DNA of 64,000 nt. Source: Verticillium longisporum (Eukaryota; Ascomycota; Sordariomycetes; Glomerellales; Plectosphaerellaceae). Positions 32,851 through 43,078 of the stretch are shown in pieces. Position numbers and translations under genes: made by a program. The notes beneath the pieces are model-generated. The model ran no database searches and was not told the origin of the DNA. It saw only the letters and a list, made by a program, of their open reading frames with translations. Every line of letters begins with the position of its first letter. The stretch's first letter is position 1. The stretch lies in assembly GCA_019188255.1 (NCBI GenBank), contig JAETXT010000010.1, positions 1,116,001 to 1,180,000 on the forward strand. Direction: 5' to 3'.

Positions 32851-35534
32851 TCATGATCCCTCCGCTAACACCTTTGGATCCATCCGAGCTTCACCAATGA
32901 TTTTCCTCAACTGACCGTACAATCCCGTGTCCTCTCTTTCCCACCTCCCACCGTTCGGAAATACAACTTTACGTAATCTATTAACCCAAGGTATCAATGG
33001 TTGGTAGTACGGCGTGAAATTCTGCTCGGCAGACCTGATGAAGTCCCCTTCATGGGATACTTGACCCTTCTTCTCTTTTGCCAACAAGTCCATACTGATG
33101 TAATTCCATTGGTCAAACTCAGGATTGACCTTGCTCACGTCTGGCCCATTGTAGTGGACACATATCCAGAAAAGGACCCAGAAGAATGACTCGAGATCAT
33201 GCATGAAAGAGTGCTGCTCGTCTAGAAGTGCGCCTATTGCCATGAAAGCCCTCGTTCCGGTTTTTCCCTTTAATCCTGAGACGCCCCCTCGTTGGTCTCG
33301 GATAGCGAGATCGAGATCGATTAAGAACGCAGTCCAAGAGGGATTATTGGCGTCCTCATTAATCATGAGATTATTGACTGAGATGTCTCGATGGAGGAAG
33401 CCAGCCTTGCGCAAAGACTCATGTCCTTCAATGCAGCCTTGCAGTGCGAGGAGGAGAGCGGATCGGGTGCTTGCCGTGTAGATAGGCTTTCCATAGTCAC
33501 ACAGAATAACACGCCGATGGATCCGGTTTGGCAATGCATTCTTGTCGACCTTGGTCGGGGATGCTGAATATGATCGTTTGCTGGGGGGCAGAGCCGCACC
33601 AGTTTGGCTGGAAGATCGTTTCTTGCAAGCAGCATTGTTGCTGCGGCTATTCCGCGTCGGCCCCGATGCGATCATGCTCGTTGATAGTATCGAACGATCT
33701 GGCCGGTAGTTCGTAGCCTTGGTAATATCTAATCCACGTCGAGTGTTGCTCCGAATGTCGTCATTCATCCCACGTACCTGAACTGTCTCGTGGGAATAGT
33801 ATCGAGCCACGTTCACGACGCCTTTGGAAGTCACCTCACGTACCATATCGCCTTCTTCGTCGCGTTCTGGATATTGCCATGAATCCTTGATGACAAGCAG
33901 GACCTCCGGATGCCCTTTTGGGTGGGCCTTCCAACAAGTTGTCGCCCGACCAGCGATGCAACGTGCACGTTGCATCACCCCGTCAATGATGATTCGCTCT
34001 GTCGAACCATGCCGGTTGATCTCGATGAAACGCTCCGTATTTTCCATCATAACCGTCGGATCGAAGCCAAGCTCGTCCTCGCTCATCATAAGAAACCCTA
34101 AGATTGTGGACACAAATTGAAGCCCATCTTTGTTGATATCGAATTGTTCGGATGCGATCCCCCCAAGTCGGTCAAATGCCCATACCCTCATGAAGGATCC
34201 GCAGATAGTGAAGCCCAAGACGAAGCGACGGCTGTCCTGCGCGGCGAGCACCTCTCTCGCGTACCTGCCAAGATCAAGCCATGCTTCTGAAGCTTTATCG
34301 GCGGACGGATTGCTCTTCAATTCTCCCGGGACGAGAATATGAGACCAGTGGGATCTTGAGTCCTTTGGATGTGGTTCACGCACAAACCCGACATCCATCT
34401 TTCGTATCCCTACAGAGCCATCAATCGGCTTATTGGGCTTGGCCAGTAGTCTTCGTCTATATCGATGTGATGGATTGGACTGAGGGCTATCCGCAAATGC
34501 TGCCAGCTTTTTGTTGAAGTCCGTAAACCAATTCAAGACATCGTCCTGGTTCGCATCTTTAGGCCATCCCACCCAACCAGATTCAAAATCCGGATAGCTA
34601 CCTTGGCGGCACTTCTCGAAGAAAGCCTTGGATGTAGTCTCCAAGTCGGTCACATCTCCAAAGTAAGTGTCGTGAAAGTTGGGGAGCCCAACGTACAGAG
34701 GGCCAAGCTCCTCTTTCAATACATCGTCCACATGTTTACGGTGCTCGGATGAGTTTGCGAAGCTGCTAGTATTGCGTAGCCATGGGGTTTGCTGGAAGGA
34801 GGACGTTGTAGGGCGGGGAGACGGCGTGGATTCGACTACGGCGTCGTCGACTCTTTTCCAAAGGGTACCATCGGGTTCGTCGGCGATGGTCAGTCGCAGG
34901 AGAGGTTTGATGCGGTCGAAGTCGAAGTCGTCGGAGGTGACAGCAGCAATAAGCTTCAGAAGGTTGGCTCGGAGGGTGCCACGTCCCTTTTTTGAATGGA
35001 GCAGGCCTGCAGCTGGAAGACGTTGTAGAGAAGTAAGAAGGAGGAGCGCAAGATTCCGGAGTTCTGCATGCCAGTCAGAAGAGCAGCAAAAGAATCGTCA
35101 GACGGACTTACCTTCGTGACCGAGCTGGTCTATGGCGTCTGGAGCGGGCAAGGCGTCGGCGCCTTCGCAGACCAAAACGAATAAAGTGCGGAAGGCATCA
35201 AGGCTATTCCCAATTGGATTATCCTTGATGATCTTTGACCATTGTTGATGGTCCATAACGTACCGGACGCGCTGGAGGAGGTATCGTGACCCTCTGAACG
35301 AAGACGCGTTTCGTGGTGTCTTTGCGGGTCGGGGTCTCGCCACAATGAGCCTGGCGATGCTGACTAACCTGTTAGTTTGATAGACGGTAAGCCTAGTGAC
35401 CTTGCTTGTTGAGAGTATGTTATGACAGCTGGTTGCAGCTGTGAGTATCTGTACTCGGGTTGGAGACGATCCGAGGGCCGACCCGACAGTTTGCTTGGGT
35501 CGGCGCTCTCAAGCCCGATAAGCACTAGAGACAT
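32851..35534 (-). CDS. FunK1 fungal-specific protein kinase
   Basis: Three exons, 35401-35534, 35112-35350 and 32851-35063, with introns of 50 and 48 nt, give 861 residues starting MSLVLIGLESADPSKLSG. The catalytic loop is HRDISVNN (H-R-D-x-x-x-x-N) and the metal-binding loop reads LIDLDLA, so DLD replaces DFG. KGKTGTRAFMAIGAL is the activation/APE-equivalent segment, then HDLESFFWVLFWICVHY, a hallmark of FunK1. The N-terminal half (NPIGNSLDAFR, RYAREVLAAQDSRRFVLGFT, MRVWAFDR) is the domain that accompanies this kinase. FunK1 kinases are expanded in multicellular fungi and poorly characterised. It is flanked at 5' by RIP island 2, and Gfd2-like and zinc-finger genes follow downstream on the same strand. 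Both lobes look intact. Confidence 0.9.
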
Positions 35535-35599
35535 TCCAGGGGTGCTCCAGGAGGCTGTGCGGTAAGTTCCACCACCCCCCAACCGCACACCTAAATCGA

Positions 35600-36270
35600 C
35601 ATCCCTTCTAGGTATTATAGTTAATTAAATAGGTCGTCTAATCTCTATATTATAATTAACGTAAGACGGTAGTTTAAGAGCTTTCAATATATATAAAAGC
35701 GAAGCCTCTCTCTATTTAGCGGATAACGTTTAGATATAATTAACTCTAACTAGGCTTCCCCTTCTCTCTATCTATATCGTCGGCTAGATATTATAATATA
35801 AATATAGTTAGGCTAGATCCTTAGAGAGGTCGTATTCTATAGATACCTCGTTATATTATCGATTTTATAGAGAAGTATTATAATAAGTCGTAGATTAAAT
35901 TAATCTAGTATTAAAGACTTTAGCGTATAATATATAATAATACACTAGATAAGGAAATAGGTAGCTTAATGCTTAGCTTATTTCTAATTAGGAATTAATA
36001 GGCTAAATATATCATAATAATCTAAGCTCCTAGGTCTTAACTTAATAATACCCCTTAATTAAATCGGAATATTAAAATTGAAGTAGGATATTTAGACCCC
36101 CCTAAGACTATATAAGCTAAGGCTATTAATTAGAATACTATAAAAACAAGTACTTATAATAAGGTCTAAAGCGGCGGCTTAAAGAGGGGAAATGTTATAT
36201 AGGCGCGTTCTATGTGGGCTATCTTGGCCTTATAATAGAGACTTCTCCGAAACGTAATACTACACATACT
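35600..36270. repeat. AT-rich RIP-like island 2
   Basis: About 670 bp made mostly of TA-rich words (TATAAT, TTAATTAA, CTAGAT), very poor in CpA and TpG with residual CpG, as expected of a heavily mutated repeat. It abuts the FunK1 start, leaving only about 65 bp of ordinary sequence before the first FunK1 ATG. The parent element is not recognisable by eye. Confidence 0.78.
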
Positions 36271-37029
36271 AGTTTATCGGTAGGAGAGCGGATAGGATCC
36301 CGAGCTTTCTAGTAGGTATGGTCGTATGTGTATGAAGAAGAGTGTTGTGCAGAACATGAATCAACGTGGGATGCTGGTCCTGACTTATCTTGGCACCTAA
36401 TTCCCTGAGCCCCTCAAGCTGCAGCTGGTCGCAATATGGGGGAAGAGGCATAGGAACAACTATGCGCGCTTGAGCTGCATTGATATTGTGAGGCTGCAGG
36501 CGATGTGAACACGGTTATCGTGAGAATGTCGACCTAGGTCGCACTGCTAGATGATCTTTTTTGGAAGCAGAAACAGGGTCTAGCCTCGACATGATATGGG
36601 GTCCCAGCCGCTGGGTTGCGACGTTGGACCAACCGATCGATGCAACCCTAACCCTGGACCCCGCTGCAGATACGTCATTTCGGCCAAGGTTGGGGCGCCA
36701 CTAACGACCACTGACATCAGCGGGCATGACGTCAAAATCCAGAACCAATCGACTCAACATGGCCACGAATCCTAGGCCTTGACCCAGTTGTAAACAAGTT
36801 TGTCGAGCCCCGGGATGGACAGCAATCCTGGCAGCACGGCCGAGTATGCTGTGCATCATGGCCTCTGACGCGTTGCTGTGCTGCTTCTTCAAGAGCCTTT
36901 TCCCGTCGTTGTCGTTCATCTGGAGCATTGCTTCCTCATCCATCGCAGTCATCAACCCGGTATAGCTATATTCCACGAATTTCATTCCAGCACCCATTTA
37001 GCAACTCGACCCCAAATCACAATCTCAAG
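36271..37029. other. Intergenic, promoter of split gene
   Basis: Ordinary-composition flank between RIP island 2 and the gene at 37030. No other gene supported. Confidence 0.5.
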
Positions 37030-37758
37030 ATGCCTTCCATGCTCGGTCTCACCACGGACAAGTCCCTGCACGGACTGAACAGCAAGGAGCCCTTCATGGG
37101 CGAACAGAACCACGACAATGACGACATGGGCAAGCAGCTTGCCCGACGCGCCGGCGACTCTCTCACCAAGGCCTACAATGGCAAGAAGGACAAGAAGAAG
37201 TCCAGCCGCCGAAAGCACTCACGCCGCGACAGCGGTCACGGCGACAGCGAGGACGACTCTGACAATGACGTCAATGCCTCTCGGAAGCGAGAGGAGCGCA
37301 TCCGCCAGCATGAGGAGCACGACGAGGAAGGGGGTGCGCGCCCGAACACCACCAACGAGCGGAACTCCAAGGCCGCGATGGAGGGTGAGACCCTCATCTG
37401 GGGCGCCCTCTGCGACAAGCCCACCAGCGCCTTCAAGTAGATGGGCAAGGATGCCGTCGTGTCCAACTATCTTCTCTTCGGCGACAAGAACCCCAGAGGT
37501 CCCAAGACGGAGCCCACCCTAGAGGAGGCCCTCGAGGATTGCGAGGGACGTCTGAGCTTCAGGATACACAAGTCGATCACTGTAGACAATGGCCTCATGG
37601 CTGTCGCCGTCGTCTACGACGGCACCCTCTACCGCAGCCATGGGTCGCCGGCCCGTGACGGCACCGTCAAGATGAAAGTACAGCTCGCCACGGTGACGTG
37701 CACGTGGAGGCAGGTTGCCAGCGGCGACTATGTTCTGGCCTCATCCATGTGCGGTTGA
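37030..37758 (+). CDS. Unrecognised gene interrupted by in-frame UAG
   Basis: Two frames lie in the same register: 37030-37440 (136 residues from ATG) and 37441-37758 (105 residues), separated only by TAG at 37438-37440 and followed at once by ATG. The first part is very charged, with KKDKKKSSRRKHSRRDSGHG, then acidic SEDDSDND and basic KREERIRQHEEHDEE, suggesting a disordered, perhaps nuclear, region. It ends LIWGALCDKPTSAFK. The second part, NYLLFGDKNPRGPKTEP to VMAVAVVYDG-like and VQLATVTCTW, looks folded. Codon bias is strong on both sides of the stop, so both halves look coding. A possible 56-nt intron (37385-37440) that removes the stop would break the second frame. Either a nonsense mutation (CAG to TAG would do), stop readthrough, or two abutting cistrons. 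Confidence 0.6.
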
Positions 37759-38102
37759 AACATGTATGAATTATGACCTCTGTATGGTATCGGACTGGTG
37801 CGGGGCGTTCTTGGGTTTCTCTAGTATTCGGCATGCACCCTATGTTCATGACTTTCGGGTTCTGTAATTGACAATCCACCATGTTGGTAAATCGCTTTGT
37901 TCGACGTTGGATGTTCTTTGTCATCCAAGTGATGTGGACGATAATTCTGACGCCGAGCGGTATCCACGAATAACAACCACGCGCATCTGGTTACGTAGAA
38001 TTCTTCTTAAATTCTACTACCGCTTGTGAACCGAACCAAAACAAGTTCATCGACCTGCGCTACCTGCTATCGAGACCCTGTCTAACAAGGCTTCCAGAGA
38101 AC
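37759..38102. other. Intergenic, convergent 3' flanks
   Basis: Short spacer between two convergent genes. Nothing else seen. Confidence 0.5.
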
Positions 38103-39140
38103 TCAAGCCTTCTCATCAATGTTGAACACCAGCTTCTCGCCGCTGACTTTCTTCTCTTCCAGCAGCTTGAGGCCTTCCAGGATGCCGCCCAGTCCGCCAG
38201 CGAGAACCTTGGGCTTGTGCACCTTAACCTGGCCTTCAGCCAAGAGGTTATCCGCAAGCGGCAAAAAGTTCTCGGCAAAGGCCCTATCCTCCTGGCTTCC
38301 TTTCCACGAGCCGAAACCCTCAAAGTCTTCGCCAAAGATGGTGTATCCAAGGGTCCAGCGATCCTTGACATTCTCCCTCTCAATCTTGATCGCGAGAAGG
38401 GAAGAGTAGTCTCCGCCCTCAGTGGAAATGGCGTCATCGCAGAACTTGGCAGCAGACTCGGTGGCAATCGTGTCAAGAACCAATTTCAGATTGTTGTTGG
38501 TGAACTTACGGATCTCCACGCCAGCCGCGGGGTCTCGTGAGTTGAAGACAGCGTCGGCTCCAAGGGACCTGAGCAGATCAAAGTTGTGGGGTGATGCCGT
38601 CGCGATGACCTGGTACCCCGAGAGCTTGGCAAACTGGATGGCGAGCGTGCCGGTAGCCGTGGACCCGCCATAGATGAGGAGAGGGACGGGTGTGGCGATC
38701 GGTGCGGTCGGCAGGTTCAACTTCAGGCTCTGATACAGGCTCTGGCCGACAGTTGCTACGCCGACGCCGAGCGTTGACGCCTCTTGGAAGCTCAGGTTGT
38801 TAGGGATGATGTTGCTGAGATCGCCCTTGACCATGATGGACTCGGCAAACGCGCCGTCCTCATGCTGAACCGAATTGCCGCCGTGGACAAACCCGTAAAC
38901 GCGATCGCCCTTCTTGAAAGGCTTTTTGATGCCAGTGCCGACCTCTTCGACGATGCCAGCATAGTCGCAGCCAATGAGAGAACCAGCGTCGGCGATGTGC
39001 TTGATGTGCACCCAGTCGGTGGGGTTGAGGGCCACACTGACCGTCTTGACTAGCATGTACTCATCCCTTGGTTTGGGGAGAGGCCTGTCAGTGACAAGGC
39101 TGGCCTGGCCTGGTGAAGTAACAACGATGATGGCCTTCAT
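38103..39140 (-). CDS. MDR-family (zinc-less alcohol dehydrogenase/enoyl-reductase-like) oxidoreductase
   Basis: 345 residues from MKAIIVVTSPGQ at 39140 to 38103, single exon. The N-terminal GroES-like domain has VALNPTDWVHIKH and GCDYAGIVEEVGTGIKKPFKKGDRVYGF. The Rossmann half has LLIYGGSTATGTLAIQFAKLSGYQVIATASPHNFDLLRSLGADAVF, whose GGSTATG binds NADP(H). The zinc-binding cysteines of classical alcohol dehydrogenase are lacking. This is the ToxD/trans-enoyl reductase-like quinone-oxidoreductase branch common in ascomycetes. No biosynthetic cluster surrounds it, so a detoxifying or general reductase role is as likely as a metabolite one. Confidence 0.85.
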   Translation of the reverse strand: MKAIIVVTSPGQASLVTDRPLPKPRDEYMLVKTVSVALNPTDWVHIKHIADAGSLIGCDYAGIVEEVGTGIKKPFKKGDRVYGFVHGGNSVQHEDGAFAESIMVKGDLSNIIPNNLSFQEASTLGVGVATVGQSLYQSLKLNLPTAPIATPVPLLIYGGSTATGTLAIQFAKLSGYQVIATASPHNFDLLRSLGADAVFNSRDPAAGVEIRKFTNNNLKLVLDTIATESAAKFCDDAISTEGGDYSSLLAIKIERENVKDRWTLGYTIFGEDFEGFGSWKGSQEDRAFAENFLPLADNLLAEGQVKVHKPKVLAGGLGGILEGLKLLEEKKVSGEKLVFNIDEKA

Positions 39141-39985
39141 TTTGAATACAGACACTGTAGTGAATTGGATGACAAGACGGAGGGAGGAATTGGTGAGCAC
39201 TGGGACTGAGATTCTGCGAGGTTTCGATTTCTTTTTTATACCGCTCGTCATCGATGCCAACAGCACTATGCATGCGGGAGGTAATCCACTTGGCGTCATG
39301 TGTATTAATCAGTCAGAGACTGCCTTATAACGTTATGACTTGGAGGTGGGGTTGCTTTACCCATTTGGGCACTTCGTCATCGGCTATCCTCTGTATGATT
39401 GGTTTCCGCCCTGGATTAAGGAAGAGATCTGCCCGATGCTTAGCAATTCCCAGTCAAAGCTGTTCCGTCAGGGACTTGGTAGTAAGTGTTGACGGTACAG
39501 ATGTATAGTCAGCCCCGTCTCTTTGCTACCTATAGCTGTAGGACTTGGCACTAGCCCTAAGCATAACGTCCAAATGCTCGTGGGTAACGATATTTGGTTG
39601 TTTAGCAATCCCAATCGTGCATCACCGGCTTGAGGGGGGGCAACAGTGGCTGCAGAGCGGTCAAAATGCCTGAGGGCTAACATGCTGTGCCGACCAAGGA
39701 AACCTCTCGCTGTTGTTGAATTTGCGAGACCTGATTGACCTGGAAGAGATATCCTTGAGAAGTACTGCGTGGCATTGAGGCAGGGCAAACACGTGCTGCT
39801 AGCTCTTACGCCAACTCGACGAGTTCCCGATCGATGTGAGAGGGGTTAGTATTCTCATCTACAGACAGCCAGAGCCGCAGAACCTGTAGTACATGCTGCT
39901 GGCCCTAGCAGAAGCTTTCTTTAAGCGATTCAGGCATTCCCCGAGGATCAAAAGCGTACCCAGAAGATGTCTGCTGAATGATAGC
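39141..39985. other. Intergenic
   Basis: Promoter of the MDR gene and unannotated flank. No gene supported. Confidence 0.5.
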
Positions 39986-39989
39986 AGCA

Positions 39990-40290
39990 CCTGCTAGAAA
40001 AGATCATGACCTGGAGGCCTGTCTCGTCCTCAGCTTCAGGGCCACTTTCCACGAAGACAGTGTCTTGGTCAATGTTGAGAAACCAGTCCGAGCACTACAT
40101 CACAGAAGCAATTGCAAAAAGCGGGCTGTCACATCAGGCGGACAAGACACGCAATTTCGTCCTCAACCTGTTACTCACGACAGCAAGGGCTCTTGAACTT
40201 GCGAGGGGCAGAATCGAGACGATCAAGCCAGACGTTGAAGTTGATATGACGATGATTGTCTCAAGACGGATCTCGGTGTTCTGGCACCCG
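39990..40290 (+). pseudogene. Coding-like remnant, family unknown
   Basis: Two adjacent frames read like real protein: first DLEACLVLSFRATFHEDSVL, then, after a frame change near 40080, SEHYITEAIAKSGLSHQADK and NLLLTTARALELARGRIETI followed by DVEVDMTMIVSRRISVF. Third positions are C/G-rich in both parts, but there is no initiation codon with a sensible context and no continuation on either side. This looks like a fragment of a larger gene. I cannot name the family. Confidence 0.4.
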
Positions 40291-41280
40291 CTTGAGTCGA
40301 AACAAGGAGGCAGGTGTGATCCCCAGTCGCGGCCAAAGCCCGACTGCAACGCAACATCCGTCGGAACCAGAGCTTAGACCGGCTGCCTCGAGTCAGCGTG
40401 GAAAAGCACCACCGTCATTGCCAAGCAACACAGACGGTCAAATGTGTCGAGGTGCCAAGAGGGCCGAGTACAACTTTGATTACGCTCAGGCGCGCCTCAT
40501 ACTGTGAAGAGCTCTGGGCACTGCAACAGTTTGTAAACACGAAACCTTGTAGTAAACAGGAAACAGCTGCCCCCTTCTACCCAATCAAGCCCGCGCCATC
40601 GCAGTCTAGATGGTGGCGTAGGGGGTCAGATCGCGTCGCACACGTGGCGTTGGAGGTTCCCGGTGGTTGTGTCCCGTCTCCAACGGAACCGCCACTAATA
40701 ATCGGGGTTCGTCCGACTCCTCGTACACAGCGTCCTGACTCGCGGGACCGGCTTAAGCTTCGACAGTGCATTGGGGGGTAGATGACGAATTTCCGAGTTC
40801 GCATGGTCTGCACAAGGCACTCGGGTCATCTGTGCCGACTTGATCAGTAACTGTGGTTCCTCCGAGCAGGCCCAGCGAGCGACTGAGGACTTAGCTGTAA
40901 GGCTGAATCGATCCGAGTCTGCAAATTCTAAGAGGCGGGGAGCGCTGGTGGGCGAAAGAGTCACTGGGTCACCGTGATGGATATCCCGCACTTCAACGCC
41001 GGAACCAAGCTGAAGCTGTGGCTTGACAGCAATTACGCACTCGCCGAGTCTGGCAGAGATGACGACTCCTCATCCTCGTTCATCGTCTGCCAAGTCTGCG
41101 CCGCAGCAGAAGCAGAGATGTTGCCTGGATGCCAAGTTTTCAAGCATCGCATAGATGAGAGGCCCAACAAGGGAATATCCCAACGATTCGGTTCCGAGCC
41201 ACATTGGGATATGTGCCCCTGATAGCACTTGCTCTTGCTCTTTGCGCTCCTCGGTACATACTTCAGGCGGCACAAAGAAA
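40291..41280. other. Intergenic
   Basis: No gene supported on either strand. Confidence 0.5.
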
Positions 41281-41342
41281 CAACATCGTAGCAGGCAGAG
41301 CAGGGGGGAAACAACATCGTAGCAGGCAGAGCAGGGGGGAAA
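41281..41342. repeat. 31-bp perfect tandem duplication
   Basis: Two adjacent identical 31-bp copies starting CAACATCGTAGCAGGCAGAG, at 41281-41311 and 41312-41342. They lie just beyond the 3' end of the 7TM gene (stop at 41389), probably in its 3' untranslated region. Confidence 0.9.
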
Positions 41343-41388
41343 CAAGCTTGAACAAAGTGGAATATTTTGGTTATCATTGTGCATGCAA

Positions 41389-43078
41389 TCAGTCCGGCGA
41401 TCTCCTCGGTGCCGTCCCCCACCGATTGTACCACCTCTTCTTCCTCCCCCTGCCCCCATCTCGATCCCTCGGCCTCCCAATGCTCCAGCGCCTGTCGCCC
41501 CAGTCCCTCCTCTCACCGCGCAAGCCGCCCCTGACCTGCCCCTTGCCCTCCTCATCGACAACCTGCAGGCTATACGCGCCCGCCGCCGACCTCGTCTCGC
41601 CATCCCGGCCCAGGCCAAACGCGACGTACGTCTCCCGCGGCGCAGGCGGCACCTCGTACAACATGCCCGTCCTCGAGTTGAACGAGAACATCCTGTGGCC
41701 CGCCTCCCCCGGCGACAGCGGCGGCAACTGCCCGGCCGCGGCGGCCACAATGTCCGTCAGCTCGAGCGTGACGCCGTTCTGCTGCTGCTGCTGCTGCTGT
41801 CCGTGCGGCGTGCTGACGCGCACGCGTCGCCGGTAGGTCTGGTCGAGGTCGGCCTCGACGTCGTCGGTCATGCTCGAGGCCGTCCGGACGCCGCCGCCGC
41901 TCGAGTCGAGCGATTCGGTAAAGGTGCCCTCGGCGATGACGCCGCAGTTGCGGTTGCGTGCAATCTTGCCGATGAGATCGGCCATGGACATTTCAATGTT
42001 GAGCTTGACAATGTACGCTAGGGGGTGCACTTGCTAGAGGGGAACGGTGTCAGCCTTCGAGGACAACGAGTGGCTCGATGCTACCGCCGGAGCAGCAGCA
42101 GCAGCAGCACGTACCATGTACACAAACGAGTTGCCAAGGCTCATCATGCCAATGATAAAGACGTCCATGCTCAGGGAGAAGCCGACGATGAACATGTTGA
42201 AGCGGACGAGGGAGCGGTACTTGGTGAGGCCGTGCATGATGAGGTTCTTCTTGACAATGTGGATAAAGTAAAAGTTGAGCATGGCGTCGACGACGAGGTA
42301 GATGCCCTTCTCGCAGCGGTCCCACCACTCGTTGATGTGGACGTAGCGCTCCGAGATCTGCAGGCGCGCGGGGATCCAGATGCAGTAGACGGATATGTTG
42401 ACGAGGGTGATGAGGGCGGCGATGCCCCATTTCAGGCGCGAGGCCCTGTTGGGGTCCGTCATGAGGATGGCGCATCGGTTGACGATGATCTGGAGGAGGA
42501 ACTGGACCTGGAGCGCCCACATGGTCACTGGCAAGGGGGGGGAAGGCCCCGTGTTAGTGCTTTGCTTCCTGTCTGCCAAGCCGACACATGACGATGACGG
42601 GATCGGGGGAGGGTTCACCCACGGATGGTAAAGTAAAATGCAAAGCTGGAGGGACGGTCAGCCTTGTGTGTTCTTCTCGCATGCATTGCACCCCCGTAGC
42701 CGCAGGATGCAGCGGCAGTCACAAACGCCAGGACTGAACCCCTGCAAGACCAAGCCGTGCAACGAAAATGGACAAACCAAAGAGAAAGGGGCCAAGATTT
42801 GAGGCAACGTACCTAGGGGGTATAACGTGGAGCAGATACAGGAAACAGATAATAGCAAAGACAAGGCAGACGGCAATCTCGAGCCAGATCATCCACACAT
42901 AGGCATTGCGCCAGACGCGCATACCGTGACGGCGCCACACATGTTTCGTCTGCTTCGCGGCCGTCCATGTCGTCAGCCAGCCAAAGCCAATGGTGAAGCC
43001 GAGGGCGAGTGAGGCGATGATGATGTCGTAGCGGGAGACCTCCTCGAGGACGAAGTGTGGAGGAATCAGTGTCTTCAT
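41389..43078 (-). CDS. Fungal seven-transmembrane protein with microexon and polyQ tail
   Basis: Four exons: 42813-43078, 42623-42645 (23 nt), 42115-42527 and 41389-42033, joining in frame to 448 residues. Hydrophobic segments include YDIIIASLALGFTIGFGWL, WMIWLEIAVCLVFAIICFLY, the microexon-encoded FAFYFTI joined to MWALQVQFLLQIIV, WGIAALITLVNISVYCIWIP, GIYLVVDAMLNFYFIHIV and FIVGFSLSMDVFIIGMMSL, with HPLAYIVKLNIEMSMADLIGKI following. The long cytosolic tail has a seven-glutamine run and basic RPRDRDGGRGRKKRW near its end. The RLQISERYVHINEWWDRCEK loop is characteristic of an uncharacterised fungal 7TM family, perhaps receptor-like. Without the microexon the phases of the neighbouring exons do not match. 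A CTG/CAG triplet run sits directly after the third donor site. Confidence 0.82.

Noticed and set aside
37385..37440. 56-nt intron that would remove the in-frame UAG of the 37-kb gene
   Set aside because: The donor GTGAGA is fine, but the phase-1 splice would throw the second half out of its coding-quality frame.
41377..42021. 214-codon plus-strand frame
   Set aside because: Antisense of the last 7TM exon.
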